64,000 bases of DNA from Natronorubrum texcoconense (lineage in GTDB: Archaea > Halobacteriota > Halobacteria > Halobacteriales > Natrialbaceae), in assembly GCF_900100335.1 (NCBI RefSeq), contig NZ_FNFE01000005.1:248001-312000 (forward strand). Direction: 5' to 3'. The position numbers and the translations under genes were made by a program. The notes under the pieces are model-generated. The model did not search any database, was not told the origin of the DNA, and was given only the letters and a program-made list of their open reading frames with translations. Below are positions 44,308 through 53,697 of this stretch, piece by piece (position 1 is the stretch's first letter; each line of letters opens with the position of its first letter).

Positions 44308-45972
44308 TTAGTTGTCGATCGTTGCCGACTGCCACTCGTTGAAGACCTCCTGATCGCCGAACTCGGTCGGCTCGTAGCCCTGTACGTCCGTGTGGACGCC
44401 GGTCGCGCTCTCGGCGGAGTAGACGCCGAGAACCGGATACAGCGGCATCAGGAGATCGACGGCCTCGACGTAGTACTCGTAGCGCTCGTCTCGGTCCGTC
44501 GTCATTCGCGCCTCGCGAACGATCTCGTCGAGTCGCTCGAGATCCTCGAGGTGATCGTCTTCGCCCCGCTCTCGGGCACCCTCGTAGAGGTAGCCGATCG
44601 AGGAGTGACCGACGACGTCGTCGCTCATCCCGCCGTCGTCGTTGGCGATGTCCCGGAACATGTGGTAGTAGTAGCCGTCCGGGTCGTCGTTCCCACCCCA
44701 GCCGTACGTGGTGATGTCGAAGTCGCCGACGTCGAGGGAGTCGAGCCACTCGCCGTCGGAGACCTCGCTGACCGTCGCGTCGATGCCGGCCTGTTCGAAC
44801 TCGTTCTGTAAGACGGTCGCCCGTCCCGTCATCGCTTCACCAGCCCGGGCGGTGATATTGACCTCGAAGTCGGTGCCGATCCCCGCCTCCTCGAACAGCT
44901 CGAGCGCGCGCTCGTGGTCCTGCTCGGGATAGTACTCCGCCTCCCACTCGTCGGCGGGGAAGTCCCAGCCGTTGACGACGCCCGGCGGCATGTGCCCCCA
45001 GTTCCGGCTCCCGAGGTCGCCCACGGCACCCGTCAGCAGATCGTCGTAGTCGACGAGGTAATTGAGCCCCTCGCGAGCCCTGACGTCTTCGAACGGGCCC
45101 TCGAGACAGTTGATGAGGAAGCCCTGGAAGTCGAAGTTGTCGAGCTGGTAGACGTCGATATTGTCGTCGTCCTCCGCTTCGTCGACCAGCGCCTCCGTCA
45201 CGCCCGACTGGTGGATCGTGCCGTCGGCCAGTTCGACGTAGCCGACCTCCGTCTCGGGGATGATGCGGTACTCGAGTCCGTCGAGTTCCGGCTCGCCCAT
45301 GAAGTAGTCGCTGTTGGCCTCGAGTTCGACGCTGGCCGACGGATCGTGGTTGGCGAGTTCGAACGGACCGCTCCCGACCGGGTTCTGGCCGAACTCCTCC
45401 TGGCCCATCTCTTCGGCCGCGTCCTTCGAAACAATCGCCGCGTTCATCCCCGCGAGCGTCCGCTCCATGAGCGCCGACTGGTACTCGAGGTGGAGCGTGA
45501 CTTCGTACTCGCCCGTCGCCTCGGCCTCGTCGAGGAACTCGACGTTCGAGAGGTTCGGCGAGTCGTTGTCCGGGTCCCGCACCCAGTTGAGCGAGTAGGC
45601 GACGTCCTCCGCGGTCAGCTGCGAGCCGTCGTGGAAGGTGACGTCGTCTCGGATGTCGGCGACGAACGTCGTCTCGTCGACCTCCTCGAGCTCGCCGTCC
45701 GCGAGGTGCGGAATCGTGCCGCTGCCGTCCGGCTCCATCATGAGCAGCGAGTCGAACAGGTAGTGTGCGGCGGTGCTGTACCACGCCATCTGATTCATCC
45801 GCGGATCGAACGTCTCCACTTCGTCCGACGTCGCGATCCGGAAGGTCCCCCCGCCGTCGCCGTCGGGATCCGCGCCGATGCAACCGGCGAACAGACCGGC
45901 AGTGCCGGCGGCCGCCATCGATTTGACGAACCGACGCCGATTCATGTCTGGTGTGCTGAGTTTATTGCGCAT
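44308..45972 (-). CDS. dppA: peptide ABC transporter substrate-binding lipoprotein (DppA/OppA, SBP family 5)
   Basis: 554 residues. Tat motif NRRRFVKS plus lipobox FAGC (Cys31), so it is exported folded and anchored by lipid. An ATG at 45945 would also leave the Tat motif intact. The SBP_bac_5 fold is clear: TFRIATSDEVETFDPRMNQM, then DITFHDGS-like DVTFHDGSQLTAEDVAYSLN. It is first in the operon, so it determines what enters. Family 5 proteins in this position bind di- to oligopeptides, and murein peptides are a known ligand class in bacteria (MppA/DppA). The ligand here is inferred from the co-encoded enzymes. Confidence 0.92.
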   Translation of the reverse strand: MRNKLSTPDMNRRRFVKSMAAAGTAGLFAGCIGADPDGDGGGTFRIATSDEVETFDPRMNQMAWYSTAAHYLFDSLLMMEPDGSGTIPHLADGELEEVDETTFVADIRDDVTFHDGSQLTAEDVAYSLNWVRDPDNDSPNLSNVEFLDEAEATGEYEVTLHLEYQSALMERTLAGMNAAIVSKDAAEEMGQEEFGQNPVGSGPFELANHDPSASVELEANSDYFMGEPELDGLEYRIIPETEVGYVELADGTIHQSGVTEALVDEAEDDDNIDVYQLDNFDFQGFLINCLEGPFEDVRAREGLNYLVDYDDLLTGAVGDLGSRNWGHMPPGVVNGWDFPADEWEAEYYPEQDHERALELFEEAGIGTDFEVNITARAGEAMTGRATVLQNEFEQAGIDATVSEVSDGEWLDSLDVGDFDITTYGWGGNDDPDGYYYHMFRDIANDDGGMSDDVVGHSSIGYLYEGARERGEDDHLEDLERLDEIVREARMTTDRDERYEYYVEAVDLLMPLYPVLGVYSAESATGVHTDVQGYEPTEFGDQEVFNEWQSATIDN

Positions 45973-46062
45973 TGCGAACAGTCCTCATGTGTACCACCAG
46001 CTTGCTACACTAGGGGAAAATAGTCGTTCCCTATCATACTAGAGGAGAACGGTGACCGAGAA

Positions 46063-46563
46063 CTACGCGTGTTCGATCCTGACCGTCTGCGCTGTGTAAA
46101 CGCCACGATCGCGCCAGTCGTCGACCGCGAGATACACAATTAGTTCGCGATCGCCGGGGACGGGCGACCAGCGGTCCCGGCCGTCCGCTCGCTCGCGAAC
46201 CTGGCCGTCCCAGTGGCCGGTGAACGTTCGTCGTTCCCGCGGGCCGAACGCGAGCTGGGAATTCGCCTCCGGCGGGTCGAACCGTCCGACTCCCGCCTCC
46301 GGGAGATCGTCGATGGTCCACCCCCAGGGTCGGCTCGTCGGGAGTTCGAGCACGACGCTCGTCGGCAACCGATTCCTGACGTGAAACCGAAACGGCGTCT
46401 GTCGACCGACGACGATCCGATCGGGGACCTCGAGCGAACAGGTGAGCGCCCGGTACGCGAGCCCCGTCGGAACGAGCGACCCGGGAAACCCGACGCGCGT
46501 CTCGTCGCCGGTCGTCCGATCGAGCTCCGTGCGGGCGTTTCGTCGCTCGTCTCTGGGTGCCAT
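46063..46563 (-). CDS. BsuPI-like beta-sandwich protein, hypothetical
   Basis: 166 residues from the ATG at 46563. All-beta pattern: FRFHVRNRLPTSVVLELPTS, then WGWTIDDLPEAGVGRFDPPE, then RERRTFTGHWDGQV and a final GVYTAQTVRIEHA. This resembles the intracellular proteinase inhibitor BsuPI/Ig-like fold. No signal peptide. It follows the dpp operon direction but is upstream of dppA (90 bases) and could be its first gene. The family assignment is by pattern only; an unrelated beta-sandwich is possible. Confidence 0.6.
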   Translation of the reverse strand: MAPRDERRNARTELDRTTGDETRVGFPGSLVPTGLAYRALTCSLEVPDRIVVGRQTPFRFHVRNRLPTSVVLELPTSRPWGWTIDDLPEAGVGRFDPPEANSQLAFGPRERRTFTGHWDGQVRERADGRDRWSPVPGDRELIVYLAVDDWRDRGVYTAQTVRIEHA

Positions 46564-46719
46564 CGTCTCGATTCGAGCGACGCAAGCGGACGATTTGGTG
46601 CTTTCGGTGAGGCTCTCGGCTCTCCTGTGTGGCGTGTGCGCGATGTCGTCGCTGTCATCCGAACGGGGGTCGCGTGCCGCTGCCCCAAGAGCTACCACCG
46701 TCGACCGAGCACGCCACCC

Positions 46720-47841
46720 ATGGACATCGACCGAACCGAACTGGACAGACTCGTTGCTGCTCGGGGTGGACCCGGCGGAGAGTATCGCGTCGCTCGCGTG
46801 TTCGAGGAGCTAATCGAGCCCCACGTCGACGAGATCTCGTGGGATGCGATGGGAAACGTGGTGGCTACGAGCTACGGCGACGGAGCGAACGAAGACGGCG
46901 GCGACGGGACGAACGAAAACGGGGACGACGAGGGGAGCGAGGAGATCATGCTCGCCGCCCACACCGACGAACTCGCGTTCCTGATCGACGGAATTACCGA
47001 CGACGGGCTCTGTTCGTTCTCGATGCTCGGGGGCCACTACCGGGGCTACCTGCTCGGCCAGCACGTCCGCGTCGGCCCGGACGCCGTGCCGGGCGTCATC
47101 GGTGCGAAGCCGCGACACTTCATGGACAACGAGGAGAAGGAGGCGCTCCCCGAGACCCTCCACATCGACCTCGGCGCGCGGAGCCGAGACGAGGTCGCGG
47201 ATTTGAACGTCGAACCGGGCGATCAGGCGACCTGGGACCGCGAACTGACCGACCTCGCGAACGGCCGACTCACGGGCCGAGCGCTCGACGACCGGATCGC
47301 CCTCGCGATTCTCGTCGCCGTCGCCCGCGCCGCCGATCCCGATAGAACGGTCCACTACGTCGCGACCGTCCAGGAGGAAGTCGGTCTCCGGGGCGCTCGC
47401 GCCGCAGTGCACGAGGTCGACCCCGACGTGGCCGTCGCCCTCGAGATTTTCCCGACCGACGATTACCCGATCGACGGCGAGCGCTCGGTCGACGTCGAAC
47501 TCGGGTCGGGACCCGTCGTCGAACTCGGCGACGGCACCTCGGAGTACCTCTTCGGCGGCGTTCTCGTCGACAGACAGACCCTCGAGTGGCTCAAGCGAGC
47601 CGGCGAGAGCGCTGACGTCTCCCTCCAACACGACCTCATGATCGGCGGGACGACCGACGCCACGGAGTTTCAGAGCGCCGGTGGCGGGCGCCACGCCGGC
47701 GCGATCGCCGTCCCCTGTCGGTACACCCACTCGCCCGTGGAGCTGATCGACCTCGCCGACGCGGAGGAGACCGCCGACGTGCTCGCGGCCGCCCTCGAGT
47801 CCCCGTTCCCCGACCGAACGGACGTTCGCGGTCGGCGGTAG
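46720..47841 (+). CDS. M42 family metallo-aminopeptidase
   Basis: 373 residues from the ATG at 46720. Dinuclear-zinc peptidase motifs in order: AAHTDELAF (His, Asp), GRALDDRIALAI (bridging Asp), VQEEVGLRGA (catalytic Glu pair), ALEI and CRYTHSPVE (last His). An acidic Asn/Gly-rich insertion (about residues 47-70) interrupts the first domain. M42 enzymes form large tetrahedral aminopeptidases in archaea and act on short peptides, including glutamyl- and leucyl-peptides. It is divergent from the dpp side, suited to finishing L-Ala-L-Glu or other imported peptides (inference). Confidence 0.9.
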   Translation: MDIDRTELDRLVAARGGPGGEYRVARVFEELIEPHVDEISWDAMGNVVATSYGDGANEDGGDGTNENGDDEGSEEIMLAAHTDELAFLIDGITDDGLCSFSMLGGHYRGYLLGQHVRVGPDAVPGVIGAKPRHFMDNEEKEALPETLHIDLGARSRDEVADLNVEPGDQATWDRELTDLANGRLTGRALDDRIALAILVAVARAADPDRTVHYVATVQEEVGLRGARAAVHEVDPDVAVALEIFPTDDYPIDGERSVDVELGSGPVVELGDGTSEYLFGGVLVDRQTLEWLKRAGESADVSLQHDLMIGGTTDATEFQSAGGGRHAGAIAVPCRYTHSPVELIDLADAEETADVLAAALESPFPDRTDVRGRR

Positions 47842-48020
47842 TGTCGGTTCTCGACAGTTCGCTCCGCTGGAAGCGATCGAAGCCGTCTCGAGTGTGAGCG
47901 GCGAGAAAGCGGTGACGGCTACGGAGCAGCGGCGACGACTGCGGAGCAGCGCTTACTGAGGTGTGGCGACACCGGATCAAGGGGAGAGCGGGAAACACGG
48001 TCCTCAGCTGCCGTCCGGGA

Positions 48021-49556
48021 CTACGAGTCGGTCGTCGTAATGTCGGCCGACAGCCCCTGGGCCATCTCGATCTCTTTGGAGTTGTTCAGCGTCCAGGCGG
48101 TGCGTTCGGTGACGGCCTCGATGGACTCGCGGGCGCTCGGGTAGCCGTTGCCGGACTTCTTCGCGCCGCCGAAGGGCAACTGGACCTCCGCGCCGATACA
48201 CGGGAGGTTCGCGTACGCGAGTCCGATCTCGGCTCGGTCGCGGAACCGGTTGAGTTGGCGGTAATCCTCCGACACGATCGCACCGGAGAGCCCGTACGGC
48301 GTGTCGTTGTGGATCTCGAGCGCGCGGTCGATATCGCCCGAGTACTCGAGGAGGGCGACGTGCGGGCCGAAACACTCCTCTTTGAGACAGCGCAGGTCGG
48401 TGTCGTACTCGATCTCGTAGACGAACGGGCCGACCCAGTGGCCCTCTTCGTGGCCCTCGGGTATCTCCTCGTCACCGAGTTCGAATCGGTCGACCAGCAC
48501 CTCTGCACCCTCTTCGACGGCCAGTTCGTTGTGCTCGCGGATCTTCTCGACGTGGCCCGCCTCGATCGCCGGCCCCATGAACGTATCCGCCTCGAGCGGA
48601 TCACCCACGGCGACGTTCTCCGCGATCTCGACGAACCGTTCTTTGAACTCGTCGTAGACGTCCTCGTGGACGATCAGGCGCTCGCTCGAGACGCAGCGCT
48701 GGCCGGTCGTCTTGAACGACGACATCACCGCCGCGTGGACGGCGATGTCCAGGTCCGCCTGTTCCGTAACGATGATGCCGTTCTTGCCGCCCATCTCGCA
48801 GGCCGCGAGTTTCCCGGGTTCGCCGCCGACTTTGCCCGCGATTTCGTGGCCGACTTCCGCGGAGCCGGTAAACTGCACCGTATCGACGCGGGCGTCCTCG
48901 ACGATAGCGGCGCCGGCGTCGCCGTAGCCCTGGACTAAGTTGAAAACGCCCTTGGGAATCCCGGCGTCGTCCATCATCTCGGCGACGATCTGGGCGGTCC
49001 ACGGCGTCTGCTCGGCGGGTTTCCAGACGATCGTGTTGCCCTCGACCAGCGCGATGGCCATCTGCCAGAACGGGACCGCGACGGGGAAGTTCCACGGGGT
49101 GATGCAGCCGACGACGCCGCGGGGCTTGCGGCGCATGTAGGCGTCCTTGGAGGCGACCTCGCTCGGGACGACGTCGCCGTGGGGATGGCGGGCGTTCGCG
49201 GCGGCCCACTCGACCATGTGCCAGGCTTCGGTCACCTCGGCCTTCCCTTCGGAGATCTCCTTCCCGCACTCCTTCGAGACGGTCGCGCCGAGTTCTTCGT
49301 GGCGCTCGCGCAGTTCGTGGTAGATTTCCCAGAGGTACTCCGCGCGGTCGATATACGAGAGGGCGCGCCACTCGTCGAAGGCGTCTTCGGCGGCCTCGAG
49401 GGCGGCGTCGACGTCGTCGGCCGTCCCGCGTCGGAACGTCGCCAGCGTCTCGCCCGTCGCGGGATTTACGCTCGAGAACGTTTCGGACCCGTTCCCGTCG
49501 GTCCACTCACCGTCGATGTAGTGGAGACAGTCTCCACTGGTAGCCGGTTGGCTCAC
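48021..49556 (-). CDS. NAD(P)-dependent aldehyde dehydrogenase
   Basis: 511 residues from a GTG at 49556. The preceding in-frame codons are Arg-rich and no ATG lies closer. CITPWNFPVAVPFWQ and GNTIVWKPAEQTPW bind the cofactor, Glu in CEMGGKNG is the general base and Cys in GQRCVSSERL is the nucleophile. The final EIGLAYANLP and GAKKSGNG patterns are standard. Close to semialdehyde dehydrogenases used in amino-acid breakdown. Substrate unknown. It stands alone on the minus strand between the M42 gene and the ATPase. Confidence 0.9.
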   Translation of the reverse strand: MSQPATSGDCLHYIDGEWTDGNGSETFSSVNPATGETLATFRRGTADDVDAALEAAEDAFDEWRALSYIDRAEYLWEIYHELRERHEELGATVSKECGKEISEGKAEVTEAWHMVEWAAANARHPHGDVVPSEVASKDAYMRRKPRGVVGCITPWNFPVAVPFWQMAIALVEGNTIVWKPAEQTPWTAQIVAEMMDDAGIPKGVFNLVQGYGDAGAAIVEDARVDTVQFTGSAEVGHEIAGKVGGEPGKLAACEMGGKNGIIVTEQADLDIAVHAAVMSSFKTTGQRCVSSERLIVHEDVYDEFKERFVEIAENVAVGDPLEADTFMGPAIEAGHVEKIREHNELAVEEGAEVLVDRFELGDEEIPEGHEEGHWVGPFVYEIEYDTDLRCLKEECFGPHVALLEYSGDIDRALEIHNDTPYGLSGAIVSEDYRQLNRFRDRAEIGLAYANLPCIGAEVQLPFGGAKKSGNGYPSARESIEAVTERTAWTLNNSKEIEMAQGLSADITTTDS

Positions 49557-49696
49557 ACCGTCTTCTCTTAGCGATAGCGTATAACGGTTCCTCTTCCGGA
49601 ACCGGTCGAGGTACAGTGATCGGAGGTCCCGTGATAGAGAACCGATGACACACCGAAACACGTAAGGTCATTATCGTACTAATCATTAGCCAGAGT

Positions 49697-51088
49697 ATGA
49701 CCTTCTACGACCGGGACGACGAACTCGCGGCGCTGGAGACGGCCGCTGACTCGCCCGGCCACGATTTCTACGTCGTCTACGGGCGACGCCGTGTCGGGAA
49801 AACGGAACTTCTCAAAGAGTTCTGCGCAGATCGTCCGCACAGCTACTTCCTCGCGGCTCAAGAAGCCGAACATCGCCAGCGGGAGAAGTTCGTCCAGCAG
49901 ATTGCCGACAGCTTCGGTGACCGCGTCCCGCGCATCGACGGCTGGGACGACGCGTTCGAGTATCTCGGTGAACGGCTCGCTTCGGAGCACCGGATCGTCG
50001 TCATCGACGAGTTTCCCTATCTGGTCGAAGCGAACGACTCGGTGCCGTCGTACGTCCAGGCGTTCGTCGACGAACAGCTGCGGGACACCGACTCCATGCT
50101 CGTGCTCTGTGGCTCGAGCGTGAGCACCATGGAGTCAGAGGTACTCGGCCACGAAAGTCCGTTGTACGGCCGTCGAACGGGCCAGATCGATCTCCAGCCG
50201 TTCTCGTTCCGACAGGCACGAGACGTCATCTCGTACGATCTCGAGGCGGCGATTCGGTCGTACTCGGTCACCGGCGGGACGCCGATGTACCTCACGCTCT
50301 TCGATTACGACCGATCGCTCGCCGAGAACATCCAGAAGCGAATTCTCTCGCCGACGGCCGTCCTCTACAACGAGCCGGAGTTCCTGTTGCGCACCGAGTT
50401 GCGGAATCCTGCGCGATACATGAGTATCCTCGAGGCGGTCGCGCTGGGCCACACGACGCCGAACGAGATTTCGGGGGCGACGGGAATCGATCCGGGGCCG
50501 CTGTCGAAATACCTCCAGACGCTCCGACGACTCCGACTCATCGACCGCGACGTCCCGGTCACCGCGTCCGGAAAGAAGTCCAAACGATCCCGGTATCGCG
50601 TCGCCGACGAGTTCCTGCGCTTCTGGTTCCGATACGTCGAACCGAACCGTTCCAGCATCGAAGCGGCGCCGACGGTCGTCTTCGACGGGACCATCGAACC
50701 CGATCTCCCCTCCCACGTCGCAACCACGTTCGAAGACGTCTGCCAGGAGGGTATCTGGGAAGCGATCCGACGCGGTGACGTCGATCCGTACTCCGAGGTC
50801 GGGCGGTGGTGGTACGGCGAAGAGGAGGTCGATATCGTCGGTCTCGCACCCGACGACGATCGAATCCTGCTCGCGGAGTGTAAGTGGACCGCCGAACCCG
50901 TCGGGCGCTCGCTCGTCGAGAGCCTTCGAGCGAAGGCCGAAAGCGTCCGGTGGGGGTCGGGGACGCGAGACGAACGGTTCGCCCTCTTCTCGAAAAGCGG
51001 GTTCGTCGATGGGCTCGACGACGAAGTCGGCGATAACTGGTCGCTCGTTACGCTCGAGGACCTCGAGGCGCTCCTTGCAGCCCCGTAG
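49697..51088 (+). CDS. archaeal ATPase with DUF234-type nuclease-like C-terminus
   Basis: 463 residues. The N-terminal AAA-like ATPase (1-220) has Walker A GRRRVGKTELL and Walker B IVVIDEFPYL. A winged-helix segment (TTPNEISGATGIDPGPLSKYL) follows. The C-terminal DUF234 domain contains DVDPYSEVGRWWYGEEEVDIVGLAPDD and ECKWT, i.e. E-x...D-x...ECK as in PD-(D/E)xK nucleases. This family is often mobile and patchily distributed in archaea. Its function is not established. No adjacent partner is apparent. Confidence 0.88.
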   Translation: MTFYDRDDELAALETAADSPGHDFYVVYGRRRVGKTELLKEFCADRPHSYFLAAQEAEHRQREKFVQQIADSFGDRVPRIDGWDDAFEYLGERLASEHRIVVIDEFPYLVEANDSVPSYVQAFVDEQLRDTDSMLVLCGSSVSTMESEVLGHESPLYGRRTGQIDLQPFSFRQARDVISYDLEAAIRSYSVTGGTPMYLTLFDYDRSLAENIQKRILSPTAVLYNEPEFLLRTELRNPARYMSILEAVALGHTTPNEISGATGIDPGPLSKYLQTLRRLRLIDRDVPVTASGKKSKRSRYRVADEFLRFWFRYVEPNRSSIEAAPTVVFDGTIEPDLPSHVATTFEDVCQEGIWEAIRRGDVDPYSEVGRWWYGEEEVDIVGLAPDDDRILLAECKWTAEPVGRSLVESLRAKAESVRWGSGTRDERFALFSKSGFVDGLDDEVGDNWSLVTLEDLEALLAAP

Positions 51089-51162
51089 TCACCGCCGTTC
51101 GAAACACCAGGATTCTTGCGGCAGAAGACGAGGTGCGGAGGACTGGGCGCTCACGCGCCGGT

Positions 51163-52320
51163 TCAACTCGGCAGGCGTCCCGTTCGCTCGAGAACAACGA
51201 GGCCGAGAGTCGTCGCCCCGAGGAAGAGCCCAGCGGCGATGAACACCGCGTCGTAGGAGTAGCCGCCTTCGATAAAGACGCCCAGAACGAACGAGCCGAG
51301 CGCCTGAATGAGCATCCACAGAGAGCTGAAGACGGCGTAGGCGCTCCCCCGCGTCGAGTCCGGGAGCGTATCGAGGAGGAACGTATCCGTCGCCGGAAAC
51401 AGCGCGTGGATGACGAAGCCGATGACACCCGACATTACTATCAATCCGAAGAGCCCGTCCACCGTCGTCAACACGAGGAGGGTCCCGGCGAACGTTCCGA
51501 CGACGCCGAGCAGATACGGCACGCGGGGGAGCCTGTCGGCCAGATCGCCGCCGAAGTAAAACGCGGGAATGCCGGCGGCGAAGACGATCGTCAGCATTAG
51601 TCCGGAGGCTCGAGGCGAGAGCCCCTTCGACTGCATGTACAGCTCGTAGAAGTTGAACACGCCCTGCCAGATGAACGACGCGATGCCGACGATCGCCAGC
51701 GCGGTCACGATGATCCGCCACTCCGACAGCGCGCCGGCGACGAAGTTTCGATCCTCGCTCCCCGCCCGCGGCAACTCGGTCCGCATCGCGGCGACTCCCG
51801 TGTACGCCGTCACCACCGCCGCACCGACGGCGATCGCCCACAGCGAGAGTCGCCAGTCGACGAGGAGCGTAAGCGCCACGAGCGGAGCGGCAATCACCGC
51901 GGCGATCTGACTGGCGGCGCCGTGAATGCCGATCACGTGCCCGACGCGGTCCGGATACAGCTCGCTCAAAAACGGGTTCGCCGAGACGAAGTAGACGCCG
52001 GAGGCGATACCCATCAGGAAGGCACCGACCATGAGGTGGCGAACCGATGTCGCGGTCGCGGCGAACCCGGAGGCGACAGTGAGAATCGCTCCGGACCCGA
52101 TCACGACGGAGTGTCTGGGGACCTTCGTCAGGAGCCACCCCGTCGGTAAGCGGGGGGCCGCACTTCCGACCCACGCGAGCGTGACGAGGAGTCCGGCGGT
52201 CGCCTCGCCGATCGAGAACTCCGCGATGATGACGTCCAGCAGCGGTGCGAAGATGATTCTGGCGAGATTGAGGAGAAAGACCAGTCCACAGAGGGAGGCA
52301 AACAGTCGGGATCGAGACAC
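51163..52320 (-). CDS. major facilitator superfamily transporter
   Basis: 385 residues, twelve predicted membrane helices in two six-helix halves. A motif-A-like loop is GLLVTLAWVGSAAPRLPTGWLL, followed by KVPRHSV. The second half starts LMLTIVFAAGIPAFYFGG. No substrate-specific motif is recognised. It is 79 bases downstream of another MFS gene in the same direction, so the two may be co-transcribed. Confidence 0.85.
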   Translation of the reverse strand: MSRSRLFASLCGLVFLLNLARIIFAPLLDVIIAEFSIGEATAGLLVTLAWVGSAAPRLPTGWLLTKVPRHSVVIGSGAILTVASGFAATATSVRHLMVGAFLMGIASGVYFVSANPFLSELYPDRVGHVIGIHGAASQIAAVIAAPLVALTLLVDWRLSLWAIAVGAAVVTAYTGVAAMRTELPRAGSEDRNFVAGALSEWRIIVTALAIVGIASFIWQGVFNFYELYMQSKGLSPRASGLMLTIVFAAGIPAFYFGGDLADRLPRVPYLLGVVGTFAGTLLVLTTVDGLFGLIVMSGVIGFVIHALFPATDTFLLDTLPDSTRGSAYAVFSSLWMLIQALGSFVLGVFIEGGYSYDAVFIAAGLFLGATTLGLVVLERTGRLPS

Positions 52321-52399
52321 GGTCGGTGTTTTCGACAGGAGGTCTCAAGGCTTCCGAAATCGGATCGGTGCAGATCGAAAATCGACGACAGACTACCTA

Positions 52400-53572
52400 T
52401 CAGTAGCCGAGCTCGAGCAGCCGATTGCCGGCGAGCGCGGCGAACGTGATCGCGAACAGGACGGCAAGTATCAGAAACGACGTTCCCCACCCGAACAGGT
52501 CCGCGAACAGCCCCGCGCCGACCGACCCCGCGGAGCCGACGACGGTGTAGACCGTCCGAACGAGGCCGAAGCCCGACCCGCGTTCGGCGTGTCCGAGCTT
52601 GTCGAGAAAGCGCGGATCGAGCGCCGCGAAGAAACTCGAGCCGAATCCGGCGAGGATCACGGACGCGCCGAGCACAACCGAACTCGCGCCGGCGACCAGT
52701 CCGAGCAGGCCGACAGCCCCGCCGAGCATCGACGCACCGATCGCGAGGTCGCGACCGTACCGATCGGAGAGTTCGCCCAACACGAACTGGCCGACGGTTC
52801 GGACGACGAAAAACACCGAAAAAGCCACGCCAGCGTGCGTCGCCGAGTACCGGTGGTGTTCGATGAAAAACGTCGGGAGAAACGTGAGCAGGCCCTGCAC
52901 GACGAACGTCCCGAGCATGGCGATCACGAGCGTGAACGCGATCGACGGTCTCGAGACGAGTTCGACCACGGCGTCGAGTTCGAACCGCTCGCGCATCGGC
53001 TGGGCCGGCCGTCGCGGCTCGGTCGGTCGGATCCGCCAGGCGAACAGCGCGAACACCGGCAGTCCGACGACGAGCGCGAGCGCCACCGCCGGCCGCCAGC
53101 CGAACCGAACGCCGACCCACGCCGCCACGACGGGGGCGACCAGCCCCGCGAACGGGCCGCCCATCGAATGGATCCCGACGGCTCGTCCCAGTTCGTCGTA
53201 CGTCCGTGACAGCAGCGTCACCGCGACGGTGTAGTGCAGCCCCGCGACCAGTCCGAGGAGGACGGCGAAGAGGACGAACGCGGCGAACACCGGGGCGAAC
53301 GCGAGCAAAAGACTGGCAACCGCCGTACCGCCGACGGCCACGAGTATCACCCGCTTTTCTCCGAACCGGTCGCCGAGGACACCGCTCGGGAACTGTGAAA
53401 GCCCGTAGGCGAGCCACATACCCGACAGGGCGAACCCGATCTGCGTGTTGGAGACGTCGAAGTCGTCGGCGATGAACGGGATGACCGGACTGATCGCCAT
53501 TCGTGCAAAGTAGGTGACAAAGAACGCGAGGAGACACAACGCGAGAACCGTCGTCCGATAGTGCCAGCGCAT
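52400..53572 (-). CDS. major facilitator superfamily transporter
   Basis: 390 residues, twelve helices. Motif A is clear: GLSQFPSGVLGDRFGEKR, repeated in part as LGELSDRYGRDLA in the second half. It belongs to the organic anion/nitrate-like MFS group by overall pattern, but the substrate is not predictable. First of a two-gene MFS tandem, with a class III aminotransferase upstream on the same strand. Confidence 0.87.
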   Translation of the reverse strand: MRWHYRTTVLALCLLAFFVTYFARMAISPVIPFIADDFDVSNTQIGFALSGMWLAYGLSQFPSGVLGDRFGEKRVILVAVGGTAVASLLLAFAPVFAAFVLFAVLLGLVAGLHYTVAVTLLSRTYDELGRAVGIHSMGGPFAGLVAPVVAAWVGVRFGWRPAVALALVVGLPVFALFAWRIRPTEPRRPAQPMRERFELDAVVELVSRPSIAFTLVIAMLGTFVVQGLLTFLPTFFIEHHRYSATHAGVAFSVFFVVRTVGQFVLGELSDRYGRDLAIGASMLGGAVGLLGLVAGASSVVLGASVILAGFGSSFFAALDPRFLDKLGHAERGSGFGLVRTVYTVVGSAGSVGAGLFADLFGWGTSFLILAVLFAITFAALAGNRLLELGY

Positions 53573-53697
53573 TAGATCTCTATCGATCGGATAGCCGATA
53601 GGTGCAGATATACGTGATGAAAGCGGCCGGAAGCGGACCGTTCACTCTGGGAGAATCGCTCGAAAACGAATTTCCGTGACGACGCCCCGACGACGGC

